The notes beneath the pieces were generated by a model. The model saw only the letters and a list, made by a program, of their open reading frames with translations. It searched no databases and was not told the DNA's origin. A DNA stretch of 64,000 bases. It comes from Propionibacteriaceae bacterium (GTDB taxonomy: Bacteria; Actinomycetota; Actinomycetes; Propionibacteriales; Propionibacteriaceae). The translations under genes and the position numbers were made by a program. This document shows, in pieces, positions 1 through 7,790 of the stretch (its first letter is position 1; each line of letters starts with the position of its first letter). The stretch covers positions 49,999 to 113,998 of the forward strand of contig JAISHO010000049.1 in assembly GCA_031262485.1 (NCBI GenBank). Direction: 5' to 3'.

Positions 1-85
1 GCCCGGTCGGTGTCGAGAGCGATCATCGGACTGGCGGGCGCGGCCTGGGGGGAATCATGTTCAGCCATAGGGCAATTGTGGCACG

Positions 86-91
86 TAGGCT
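86..91 (+). promoter_or_regulatory. -10 box of rsmD, leaderless geometry
   Basis: TAGGCT is followed by 6 nt and then the GTG start of rsmD, so the predicted transcript would begin at or next to the start codon. No Shine-Dalgarno sequence precedes the gene. No convincing -35 box is visible. Confidence 0.45.
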
Positions 92-97
92 GGGGTC

Positions 98-835
98 GTG
101 ACCAGGATCATCGCCGGACGATTAGCCTCCCGTCGTCTCGCTCCCGCACCCACCGAGCACATCCGCCCCACGACCGACCGGGTGCGAGAATCCGTTTTCT
201 CCCTTTTCGCCGCTCGCCTCGGGGCCGCCGACGCCTCGCCCGAGGAACAGTTGGCCGGCCTCGCCTTCCTCGATCTCTACGCCGGCACCGGCGCCGTCGG
301 GTTCGAAGCCGCCAGCCGCGGCGCCGCGCCCGTCGCCTGGGTCGAGAAGGACCGCCCCACCGCCGCCCGGATCGACCGGCAGCGCCGCGCCTTCGGCCTC
401 GACGGACACGTCTACACCGCCACCGCCGCCCATCTGCTCGCCAACCCCCCTTCGGCTAGTCGAAACACGAGCACGAACGCCGCCGATCGAGGCTTCGAGG
501 CGAGCGTTCGCCGGGGCGAAGGGGGCCCAGATGAGAAGCGCCTGGGGGAGGGGCCCACGGGGAAAGACGGCGGAACTTCTGTGGATCGGCCGACCGGATA
601 CGACATCGTCTGGCTCGACCCCCCCTACGACACGCCCAACGACGAGGTCGACGAAGTCGTCTCCGCGGCGATCCGGCACGGCTGGATCAACCCGGGCGGC
701 TGGCTCGTCATCGAACGTTCGCGCCGTGGCGAGGCTGTGAGAATTCCTGAGATTTTCACAGATTCTTGGGTTCGGCGCTACGGTGATACCACTGTGACAT
801 TTGCCCGGCTGTCGGGCGAAGAGGAGTGTGAGTGA
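98..835 (+). CDS. rsmD: 16S rRNA (guanine(966)-N(2))-methyltransferase
   Basis: RsmD methylates G966 of 16S rRNA during 30S assembly, using S-adenosylmethionine. The sequence shows the N-terminal RIIAGRLASRRL segment with RPTTDRVRESVF (residues 4-34), the SAM-binding loop DLYAGTGAVGFE (59-70) and the catalytic DPPY motif (174-177). At 245 aa it is longer than usual for the family. The excess is a low-complexity stretch at about residues 118-166, just before the YDIVWLDPPY strand, and its DNA contains inverted repeats. The reading frame is intact, so the insert is probably a tolerated surface loop. GTG start chosen because the N-terminus matches the family and a -10 box sits 6 nt upstream. The stop overlaps the start region of coaD, its usual actinobacterial partner. 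Confidence 0.9.
   Translation: MTRIIAGRLASRRLAPAPTEHIRPTTDRVRESVFSLFAARLGAADASPEEQLAGLAFLDLYAGTGAVGFEAASRGAAPVAWVEKDRPTAARIDRQRRAFGLDGHVYTATAAHLLANPPSASRNTSTNAADRGFEASVRRGEGGPDEKRLGEGPTGKDGGTSVDRPTGYDIVWLDPPYDTPNDEVDEVVSAAIRHGWINPGGWLVIERSRRGEAVRIPEIFTDSWVRRYGDTTVTFARLSGEEECE
446..525. repeat. Inverted-repeat segment inside rsmD
   Basis: CCCCCTTCG at 446-454 is matched by CGAAGGGGG at 517-525. Inside lie nested shorter palindromes: CTTCG with CGAAG, and GGCGA with TCGCC around 492-521. The segment is in frame with rsmD and coincides with the extra, non-conserved stretch of the protein. It may be the remnant of a small palindromic insertion. Confidence 0.4.
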
Positions 836-1314
836 TGATGAAAGCCGTTGTGGCGGGCTCATTCGACCCGATCACGAACGGCCACGTCGATCTTGTCGAG
901 CGCGCTCGGGAACTTTTCAGGAATGTCGTCGTCGGCGTCGGCGTTAATGATACGAAGACCTACCTCTTCGACTCCCCGACGAGACTGAGGCTCGTGAGAG
1001 AAACCTGCTCGGGTCAAGACGGCGTGACAGTCGAGCCGTTCGACGGTCTGCTCGTCGATTTCTGCCGTGAGCACGACGTTTCCGTCATCGTCCGAGGAGC
1101 CCGCAACGGCTCGGATTTCGATCTCGAAGTCGCCATGGCCCAAATGAACCGCTCGCTGACTGGCATCGAGACGGTGATCCTGCCGGTCGATCCCAGGAAC
1201 GCCTTCATCTCCTCGACCTTGATCCGCCAGATCGCGAGAGCAGGCGGCTCCGTGGCAGAGTATGTTCCCGGCGCTGTCGTCAACGAACTTTCGAAGGAAA
1301 TACATCATGGTTAA
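835..1314 (+). CDS. coaD: Phosphopantetheine adenylyltransferase (PPAT)
   Basis: CoaD catalyses the fourth step of coenzyme A synthesis, converting 4'-phosphopantetheine and ATP to dephospho-CoA. The nucleotidyltransferase signature GSFDPITNGH (the TNGH variant of the HxGH motif) is near the N-terminus and ISSTLIRQ is near the C-terminus. Length of about 159 aa is normal. Two ATGs in tandem (835 and 838) follow GAGGAG at 821-826; the first has 8-nt spacing and 838 is equally possible. Its first base is the last base of the rsmD stop, and its stop overlaps the next gene, so the first three genes look translationally coupled. Confidence 0.93.
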   Translation: MMKAVVAGSFDPITNGHVDLVERARELFRNVVVGVGVNDTKTYLFDSPTRLRLVRETCSGQDGVTVEPFDGLLVDFCREHDVSVIVRGARNGSDFDLEVAMAQMNRSLTGIETVILPVDPRNAFISSTLIRQIARAGGSVAEYVPGAVVNELSKEIHHG

Positions 1315-1792
1315 TGACGTCCTTCCCACGCGGCAACGTCTCCGCGACCTCAAACGCCTCATCTCTGAGGCGCGGAGCGTGCCGATGTCCGCCTCATGCA
1401 TGGTCAACAGGGCGGCGACGACCTCTGCCATCGACGACATCATGCGCGGGCTCGACAGCGATCTCGAGAACTACGCCAACGATTACCTGGCCGAGCACGC
1501 CGCCTCGTCGGTGAGAGACGCCCAAGCCGAATCGGAACGCCTCATCAGCGAATCCGAGATCGTGAGGGAATCGAACACCCGCGCCGCTCAGATCCTCGCC
1601 CGCGCTCGGGCCGAAGCCGATGAACTGCTCGTCGAGGCCGACCGCTACGTCGAGACCCGTCTGGCGGCTTTCGAAGCCGAACTCCAAGTGACGATGTCGC
1701 GTGTCACCGTCATGCGCGATCGTCTCCAGGAACGATCGCGGCTCAACGAGTCGAGCGATGAGACGACGGTTCTGCCGCGCTGGCACGATTGA
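1307..1792 (+). CDS. SepIVA-like DivIVA-family coiled-coil protein
   Basis: This 161-aa protein is mostly alpha-helical and rich in Ala, Glu and Arg. A heptad-like coiled coil (about residues 45-145) contains repeated ESERLISESE and ARARAEADELLVEADRY type segments. It lies between coaD and yceD-rpmF-rnc. In mycobacteria the DivIVA-domain septation protein SepIVA (Rv2927c) lies next to the yceD homologue, so I infer a role in septation or envelope growth. Start at ATG 1307 overlaps the coaD stop; a longer frame from 1262 has no support. A generic F0-b-like coiled coil is the alternative description. Confidence 0.65.
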   Translation: MVNDVLPTRQRLRDLKRLISEARSVPMSASCMVNRAATTSAIDDIMRGLDSDLENYANDYLAEHAASSVRDAQAESERLISESEIVRESNTRAAQILARARAEADELLVEADRYVETRLAAFEAELQVTMSRVTVMRDRLQERSRLNESSDETTVLPRWHD

Positions 1793-1907
1793 TCCGCCGC
1801 CTGGAGCGAGATAACCTCTCACAAGGGATTTTTTAAGGCGAAGCCGACGAGGCGCGAACGACCCCCGAGGGATGAGCCGTCGCCGCCGGCGAGAGACGAG
1901 GTGAACG

Positions 1908-2456
1908 ATGAGCCCCCGCGGCGTCACCATCGACGACTTGGTCGTCGGCATCCATCAACTCGGCCGTCAGGTCGGAACCCACGTCGAACACACGTGGACG
2001 GCTCCCGCCCCTGAGGGCTGGGGGCTTGAGCACATCGCCGTTCCGGCCGGCGCCCCCTTGGACATCGAGGCCGTCTTCGAGACGGTGGGGGACGGCGTCC
2101 TCGTCAGCGGAGAGGTCTCCTATCCGCTCGACGGGCGGTGCGCCCGCTGCCTCGGCCCGGTCGAGACGGCCGCGACGAGCGCTTTCCAAGAGCTCTTCGT
2201 CTACGACATGCCCGTCGCCGGCGAGGACGACGAGGTGGAGGTCAGCCCCATCGTGGCCGAACGCGTCGACCTCGGGCCCGTCGTCCACGACGCCATCATC
2301 CTGGATTTGCCATCAACCCCCTTGTGCGAGGATAATTGCGCGGGTCTGTGCGTTCAGTGCGGTGTCGATCTCAACGAGCAGCCGGATCACGTCTGTGCTC
2401 CGCTCGTCGACGAACGTTGGGCGGGTCTTTCCGCCTGGCGTGAATCGGCCCAGTAG
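1908..2456 (+). CDS. yceD: YceD family protein (DUF177)
   Basis: This family is almost always encoded directly upstream of rpmF and is linked to 23S rRNA or 50S assembly; the biochemical role is not settled. The 182-aa protein has the family's cysteine pattern: CARC at about residues 77-80, then a C-terminal PLCEDNCAGLCVQCG segment with a further Cys before the end, compatible with metal binding. Start ATG is preceded by GACGAGGTGAACG, an acceptable ribosome binding site. It is separated from rpmF by about 80 bp that hold a palindrome and a hairpin. Confidence 0.85.
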   Translation: MSPRGVTIDDLVVGIHQLGRQVGTHVEHTWTAPAPEGWGLEHIAVPAGAPLDIEAVFETVGDGVLVSGEVSYPLDGRCARCLGPVETAATSAFQELFVYDMPVAGEDDEVEVSPIVAERVDLGPVVHDAIILDLPSTPLCEDNCAGLCVQCGVDLNEQPDHVCAPLVDERWAGLSAWRESAQ

Positions 2457-2476
2457 ACTGGTCGCCGCCCAACAGG

Positions 2477-2517
2477 TTCGTTAACGAAGGTTTGACACCG
2501 CGACGGGATGTCGCGGT
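2477..2517. promoter_or_regulatory. Palindrome and hairpin in the rpmF leader
   Basis: TTCGTTAACGAA (2477-2488) is a perfect 12-bp palindrome. It is followed by ACCGCGAC-GGGAT-GTCGCGGT (2497-2517), a perfect 8-bp stem with a 5-nt loop, just before the rpmF ribosome binding site. TAGACT at 2454-2459 could be a -10 box. The set may be an operator plus a leader structure for rpmF; no regulator can be named. Confidence 0.35.
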
Positions 2518-2535
2518 CAGTGTGAGGAGTTTCCA

Positions 2536-2727
2536 GTGGCTGTTCCCAAACGGCGGATGTCGCGAGCCAACACCCATGCCCGCCGCTCTCAGTGGAAGAC
2601 GACGGCGGCGACGCTCGTCACGTGCGTCAACCCGGCCTGCCGCCAGAAGCACCTGCCTCACACGGCGTGCCCGTCCTGCGGCCAGTACGGCCCGCGTTCG
2701 GCCCGCCGTCAGGTTCTGGAGGTCTGA
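2536..2727 (+). CDS. rpmF: 50S ribosomal protein L32, zinc-ribbon form
   Basis: L32 is a small 50S subunit protein. The 63-aa sequence begins [20 protein letters not shown], as expected for L32. It has the four-cysteine zinc ribbon (CVNPAC ... CPSC), so it is the zinc-containing form rather than the Cys-free paralogue. GTG start follows GTGAGGAGT. It sits in the conserved order yceD-rpmF-rnc. Confidence 0.95.
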   Translation: MAVPKRRMSRANTHARRSQWKTTAATLVTCVNPACRQKHLPHTACPSCGQYGPRSARRQVLEV

Positions 2728-2736
2728 GACTCGGTC

Positions 2737-3498
2737 GTGAACCGCGTCGAAGAAGCGTTCGCGCGTCTGGGGATCGTCGTCGATCCCCAGTTGTTCGATA
2801 TCGCCTTGACTCACCGTTCCTGGGCCTATGAGAACGGCCGAGGGCCGACCAACGAGCGGCTTGAATTCCTCGGCGACTCGGTGCTCAGCATCGTCGTGAC
2901 CGAGCAGTTATACCGCCAGTTCCCTCATGATTCCGAGGGGCAGTTGGCACGCATGAGGGCTGCTGTCGTCTCGGGGCACAGCCTCGCCCGCGTGGCCCGT
3001 CGACTCGAGATCGGCTCGCTCGTCAAACTCGGCCATGGCGAAGTCGCGACCCATGGCAGCGACAAGGATTCGATCCTGGCTGACACCGTCGAGGCCATCA
3101 TCGGCGCCGTCCACATGAGCGCCGGCTTCGAGGCGTCGTTCACCCTCGTCCACGATTGGATGGATCACCTCATCGAGGAGGCGCGTCTCCTTGGCGCCGG
3201 GCTCGATTGGAAATCCAGCCTGCAGGAATTGACGTCGCGCTTCGAGAAGGGCTCCCCCTCCTACACCGCGGTCGGCTCCGGCCCCGATCACGATCGGCGC
3301 TACGAGGCCCATGTCACCATCGGTGACGACATCTACGGCCCCGGGCGTGGCACGAGCAAGCGCCAAGCCGAACAGGGCGCCGCGGCTCTCGCCTACGAGG
3401 CTTTGGCCGCGCTGGCCGCATCCGATCTCGCCGATGAGACGGATGAGATGGAAACGGCTCAACAGTCATCCCCTGAACCCGCGCTCTCGCGGGCTTGA
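2737..3498 (+). CDS. rnc: Ribonuclease III
   Basis: RNase III cleaves double-stranded RNA, including rRNA precursors. The catalytic signature NERLEFLGDSVL is at residues 39-50, with the second acidic cluster DTVEAIIGA near residue 115. The double-stranded RNA-binding domain occupies about residues 160-230 (KSSLQELTSR ... GTSKRQAEQGAAALAYEAL). At 253 aa it is slightly long because of an acidic, Ser-rich tail. GTG start lies 9 bp after the rpmF stop. In many actinobacteria mutM (fpg) separates rnc from smc; here smc follows directly. Confidence 0.95.
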   Translation: MNRVEEAFARLGIVVDPQLFDIALTHRSWAYENGRGPTNERLEFLGDSVLSIVVTEQLYRQFPHDSEGQLARMRAAVVSGHSLARVARRLEIGSLVKLGHGEVATHGSDKDSILADTVEAIIGAVHMSAGFEASFTLVHDWMDHLIEEARLLGAGLDWKSSLQELTSRFEKGSPSYTAVGSGPDHDRRYEAHVTIGDDIYGPGRGTSKRQAEQGAAALAYEALAALAASDLADETDEMETAQQSSPEPALSRA

Positions 3499-3517
3499 CG
3501 CCGACGGCCGCCCCCCG

Positions 3518-6500
3518 ATGTATCTCAAACGGTTGACCCTGCGCGGATTCAAATCGTTCGCCTCCGCCACGACGATGGTCTTCGAACCGGGCATCACCTG
3601 CATCGTCGGCCCCAACGGCTCCGGCAAATCCAACGTCGTCGACGCTTTGGCCTGGGTCATGGGGGAGCAAGGCGCCAAATCCTTGCGCGGCGCCAGCATG
3701 GAAGACGTCATCTTCGCCGGCACCCACGGTCGTTCCCCGCTGGGGCGAGCCGAAGTCGTGCTCACGATCGACAATTCCGACGGGGCGCTGCCGATCGATT
3801 TCCGCGAGGTGACGATCGCGCGGACCAAATTCCGCAACGGCTCCTCGGAATACTCGATCAACGGGACGGTCTGCCGACTCCTCGACGTCCGCGAATTGCT
3901 GAGCGATTCCGGCATGGGCCGCGAGATGCACGTCATCGTCGGCCAAGGCCAACTCGACTCCATCCTCCAAGCCACCCCGGAGGCGCGTCGCGGTTTCATC
4001 GAAGAGGCCGCTGGTGTCCTCAAACACCGTGACCGTAAAGACAAGGCCCTTCGTAAACTCGACGCGACCGACGCCAACCTGGCCCGGTTGGCTGATCTCG
4101 TCACCGAAGTCGGACGTCAGCTCAAACCCCTCGGCCGGCAAGCCGAAGTCGCCCGCAAGGCCGGATTCATCCAAGCCGAGGCCCATGACGCCAAGGCTCG
4201 TCTGTTGGCCGACGACGTCGCCCAAGCCCAGAAAGCGCTTGATCAAGACGTCGCGTCCGAGGCCTCGACCCGCCAGGAACGCGACGAGACCGAACGGGAA
4301 CTGACGCAGACCAGAGCCGAGGAAGACCGCCTCCTCGCCGCCGCCGAGGAAGCCGCTCCGCGTTTGGCGGCCGCCCAAAGCCAGTGGTACGCCCTCCAAA
4401 GCCTCGCCGAACAAGTGCGATCACTCACCTCGCTGGCCCAGGAGCGCATCCGTCAGGCCGAACGCGAACCGGCCGAAGCCGAGGTCGCCGGGCGTGATCC
4501 GGAAACCCTCGAAGCCGAAGCCGCCGCGGCCGCCGAGGCGGAGGAGCGCGTGCGAGCCGAGATCGCCGGCCACCAGAGCGCCCTCGCCGAGGCGACCGAG
4601 CGCCGACAAGCCGCCGAGAAAGCCCAATCCGAAGCGGAAGCGGAGTACTCCTCACGCCTGCGCGCCATCGCCGACCGCCGCGAGGGCCTGGCCCGACTCC
4701 ACGGCAAGGTCTCCTCCTTGACGAGCCGGGCCGACCAAGCCGCCGCTCAAATCGAACGGTTGAGCGCCGGGGTGACGGCCGCCCAGGAGAGGGCCGAGGC
4801 GGCGGACGCCGAATACGCCGCTTTGTCCTCCACCGTCCCCGGCCTCGACGACAGCGAAGGCGATCTCGACGAGGCCTACGAAGAGGTCTCGAACGCGGTC
4901 ACGACGGCCCGCGGCGACGTCGCCGATCTGGAGAAAGCCCGCCAGAGCGACGAACGCGATCTGGCCGCCGTCAAAGCCCGTCTCGAAGCCCTCGAAGTCG
5001 CCCAAGAACGCGAAGGGGCCGGTGAGCGGATCATCGAAGCCGGCGAAAGCCTGGGCGGGGTCGTCGGGCCGATCGCTTCCGTCATCACCGTCGACCCGGG
5101 CTATGAGACCGCCATCGCCGCTCTCCTTGGGGCGGCCGACGACGCCGTCGTCATGGCCTCCCTGGCCGACGCCCGCGACGCCCTCACCTGGTTGAAATCC
5201 GAGGACGCCGGGCGAGCCGAGTTCCTCGTCGAGATCGATGATTCTTCCGCCGATCCCGCTGGTCCGCCGGCCGATCCCGCCCTCGACCATGTCACCGCCG
5301 CGGCGCCCGTCCTCGCCGCTTTACGGGCGGTCGTGGGCCGGGCGGTCGTCGTCGACGACCTCGCCGCCGCCCACGAGATCGTCACCGCCCACCCCGGCTG
5401 GACGGCGGTGACGAAGGAGGGCGACATCCTCGCCCCGGGATTCGCCGCTGGCGGCTCCCACCAACGCCAATCCCCGATCCACATCCACGCCGCCCTCGCT
5501 GCCGCTCAAGCCGAGATGGACGCCGTGACCTCGCGGATCGACACTGGAGCCGAGGCCCTTCAAACGGTCCGGGCACAGTTGGCGAGCGCTCGCGAACGTC
5601 TCGCTGAGCTGGAGGCCCGCCTCAACGAATCCGACGCCCGCCAAGCCGCGATCGCAGAACAACTCAACGGTCTCATTCAACGAGCCAGCGCCGCCCGGGG
5701 CGAAGCCGATCGGCTCAGCGCCCAAGTCGCCGCCGCGGAGAAAGACCGGACCGAGGCGTTGGCCGCCCTTGAGGAGGCCCGCCACCGGCTCGAGGCGGCC
5801 GAAGCGGCTGGCCAGGACGACGGTGAGCCCGATCGAGGCGCGTGTGACAGCGCCGCCGAGGCGGCGAAAACGTCCCGGGCCGGCGAGATGGAAGCCCGTT
5901 TGGCCTTGCGCACCGCCGAGGAACGGGCGAAATCCCTGCTCGGGCGCTCCGAGAGTCTGGCTCGGGCGGCGCGCCAGGAACGAGCCGCCCGCGCTCGACG
6001 CCAGGCTCGGCGTCAGCAGATGATCGCCCGGGCCAACCGGGCCTCGGCCATCCTGGCGGCGGCTCAATGGGTGGCCGGACGGATCGCCGAATCGCTCGCC
6101 GCCGCGGCGGACGCCCGCGGTGAGGCGGAGGGCGCCAAAGCACGAGCCGATGAGGCCGGCCGTCAGGCCCGGGACCGCGCGCGTCAACTCAGCGCCCGGC
6201 TCGACACCCTCACCGAAGGCGTCCACCGCGAAGAACTGCTGCGATCCGAACGCCGGATCCGGTTGGAGAACCTCGTCGGACGGGCTCACGAGGAGATCGG
6301 CCTCGACCTCGACGACCTCGTGCGCGATTATGGCCCCGATCAGCCGATCCCCGCCGGAGAGGACGAGGACGGCAATCCGTTGACCATCCCCTTCGTCCGC
6401 GCCGAGCAGGAGAAACGGTTCAAACGAGCGGAGCGGGAGCTGCGCCTGCTCGGCAAGATCAACCCCCTCGCCCTCGAAGAGTTCGAAGCGATGCGGGAAC

Positions 6501-7048
6501 GCCACCGCTTCCTCACCGAACAACTCGATGACATCAAACGGACGCGCAGCGATCTGCTCGACATCGTCAAAGAGGTCGACGCCCGGGTCGAGGAGGTGTT
6601 CTCCGCCGCCTACGAGGACGTCGAGCGGGAATTCGCCTACACCTTCACCCGTCTGTTCCCCGGTGGCGAGGGGCGGCTCGTGTTGACCGAACCCGGCAAC
6701 TGGCTGACGACGGGCATCGACGTCGAAGCCCGCCCGGCTGGCAAGAAAGTCAAACGGCTCTCGCTGCTCTCCGGCGGAGAGCGCTCGCTCGTCGCCGTCT
6801 GCTTCCTCATCGCGCTCTTCCGCGCCCGGCCCAGCCCCTTCTACATCCTCGACGAGGTCGAAGCCGCCCTCGACGACACCAACGTCGGGCGCCTGCTCGA
6901 CGTCTACACCGAGTTGCGGGAGACCTCCCAGCTGCTCGTCATCACCCACCAGAAGCGCACGATGGAGATCGCCGACGTCCTCTACGGCGTCAGCATGCGC
7001 GGCGACGGCGTCTCGACGGTGGTGAGCCAGCGGCTGCGCGACGACTGA
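3518..7048 (+). CDS. smc: Chromosome segregation ATPase SMC
   Basis: SMC forms the ring-shaped condensin core that organises and segregates chromosomes, together with ScpA and ScpB (not in this window). The 1176-aa protein has Walker A GPNGSGKSN (31-39) and a long Ala/Glu/Arg coiled coil. The hinge (about 500-680) starts around GGVVGPIASVITVDPGYE. A second coiled coil is followed by the C-terminal head with INPLALEEFEAM, the ABC signature LLSGGERSLVAV and Walker B FYILDEVEAALDD. ATG 3518 gives the canonical MYLKRLTLRGFKSF start; the frame is open upstream but only as an overlap with rnc. No break is seen. Confidence 0.96.
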   Translation: MYLKRLTLRGFKSFASATTMVFEPGITCIVGPNGSGKSNVVDALAWVMGEQGAKSLRGASMEDVIFAGTHGRSPLGRAEVVLTIDNSDGALPIDFREVTIARTKFRNGSSEYSINGTVCRLLDVRELLSDSGMGREMHVIVGQGQLDSILQATPEARRGFIEEAAGVLKHRDRKDKALRKLDATDANLARLADLVTEVGRQLKPLGRQAEVARKAGFIQAEAHDAKARLLADDVAQAQKALDQDVASEASTRQERDETERELTQTRAEEDRLLAAAEEAAPRLAAAQSQWYALQSLAEQVRSLTSLAQERIRQAEREPAEAEVAGRDPETLEAEAAAAAEAEERVRAEIAGHQSALAEATERRQAAEKAQSEAEAEYSSRLRAIADRREGLARLHGKVSSLTSRADQAAAQIERLSAGVTAAQERAEAADAEYAALSSTVPGLDDSEGDLDEAYEEVSNAVTTARGDVADLEKARQSDERDLAAVKARLEALEVAQEREGAGERIIEAGESLGGVVGPIASVITVDPGYETAIAALLGAADDAVVMASLADARDALTWLKSEDAGRAEFLVEIDDSSADPAGPPADPALDHVTAAAPVLAALRAVVGRAVVVDDLAAAHEIVTAHPGWTAVTKEGDILAPGFAAGGSHQRQSPIHIHAALAAAQAEMDAVTSRIDTGAEALQTVRAQLASARERLAELEARLNESDARQAAIAEQLNGLIQRASAARGEADRLSAQVAAAEKDRTEALAALEEARHRLEAAEAAGQDDGEPDRGACDSAAEAAKTSRAGEMEARLALRTAEERAKSLLGRSESLARAARQERAARARRQARRQQMIARANRASAILAAAQWVAGRIAESLAAAADARGEAEGAKARADEAGRQARDRARQLSARLDTLTEGVHREELLRSERRIRLENLVGRAHEEIGLDLDDLVRDYGPDQPIPAGEDEDGNPLTIPFVRAEQEKRFKRAERELRLLGKINPLALEEFEAMRERHRFLTEQLDDIKRTRSDLLDIVKEVDARVEEVFSAAYEDVEREFAYTFTRLFPGGEGRLVLTEPGNWLTTGIDVEARPAGKKVKRLSLLSGGERSLVAVCFLIALFRARPSPFYILDEVEAALDDTNVGRLLDVYTELRETSQLLVITHQKRTMEIADVLYGVSMRGDGVSTVVSQRLRDD

Positions 7049-7357
7049 GGCCACCCACGACATCTCCTCTCACCTCGTGTTGAAGGAAAATGCCTTGTCA
7101 TTGAGGCAGTGTGGTCATCCTCAGCGGCAGGCGGCGGCGACTCACCCGAGAATCGGGACGGTTCACCGATCGGCGCCGAAGGCACTAATCTAGGGGATTG
7201 GGTAACGGGGACCGCCTCCCGCTTCTGTGTCCAAATCGTTATCCAACCAGGCAGGGGAGAGGTCGGTGGAATCCGCTCGGAGCTGTCATACTAGTTGATG
7301 GCTTCATCCGTCTGTAGCAAAACTGACGGAGAGCCCACGGTGTTGGGAAGGTGGAAC
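7049..7357. other. Gap between smc and the next small gene
   Basis: About 310 bp without a convincing protein gene. TTCACC (7162-7167) and TAATCT (7186-7191), 18 bp apart, could be a weak promoter reading toward the small ORF and ftsY. No tRNA or other RNA gene was recognised. Confidence 0.3.
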
Positions 7358-7594
7358 ATGGTCGCTGCTGCATGCACAATGCTCGTCGTCGTTGGTCTCG
7401 CTGTCGTCGTCGGTTTGGTGGCTGGTGTCGGAATCGGGCAGCGCGGACGTCCGGTCGAGGTTCACGGCAAGCAGATCGAGATTCCCTTCGCCCACGTCTT
7501 GGAGAAGACGGCCGATCATCTCAACGGCGACGCCGAGCCGCCGCAGCGTTTCGTTCATTTCGTCGAGCAAGTCGAATCCGTCACCCATCGCTGA
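7358..7594 (+). CDS. Small putative membrane protein
   Basis: The 78-aa frame starts with a strongly hydrophobic, Val-rich segment (about residues 2-27, one membrane span), followed by a short polar tail. GGGAAGG lies 6 nt before ATG 7358, and a textbook intrinsic terminator for the same strand follows at 7632-7657; both support a plus-strand gene. Against it, the opposite strand also has a long open frame (minus strand, up to 7660) whose codon-position G+C pattern looks at least as gene-like. No family is recognised, so the strand choice remains uncertain. Confidence 0.4.
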   Translation: MVAAACTMLVVVGLAVVVGLVAGVGIGQRGRPVEVHGKQIEIPFAHVLEKTADHLNGDAEPPQRFVHFVEQVESVTHR

Positions 7595-7631
7595 GCGATC
7601 CTGGGGGAGAGCCCCCCATCCTTGAAACTTT

Positions 7632-7657
7632 GGCCGCACCGGGGGGTGCGGCCTTTT
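7632..7657 (+). terminator. Intrinsic terminator downstream of the small membrane protein
   Basis: GGCCGCACC (7632-7640), loop GGGG, GGTGCGGCC (7645-7653), then TTTT. This perfect 9-bp GC stem with a T-run is oriented to stop plus-strand transcription before ftsY. Confidence 0.85.
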
Positions 7658-7778
7658 CATCGCCTAGGCCCAAGTTCCTAGCTCGCTCCTTCGTCTGAGG
7701 ACGACCCCGACATCATCGTCGATGAAGGGAGGCGACGATGTCGCCCGGGGAGCGTCCACGCGAACGAAGCGATCCGCG

Positions 7779-7784
7779 TAGAAT
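7779..7784 (+). promoter_or_regulatory. -10 box of ftsY, leaderless geometry
   Basis: TAGAAT, 6 nt, then GTG of ftsY. No ribosome binding site precedes the start. The upstream terminator at 7632-7657 also implies that ftsY has its own promoter. Confidence 0.5.
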
Positions 7785-7790
7785 GCCCGC

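Noticed and set aside
2737..3520. Missing mutM (fpg) between rnc and smc as a deletion
   Set aside because: Gene order differs between actinobacterial families at this point, and mutM may be elsewhere; no remnant is visible.
5321..7063. Long minus-strand open frame opposite smc, and similar ones opposite sdhA, secA, purT/hemH and glnE
   Set aside because: High-G+C coding DNA leaves long antisense frames open; these lack family motifs and lie entirely opposite well-recognised genes.
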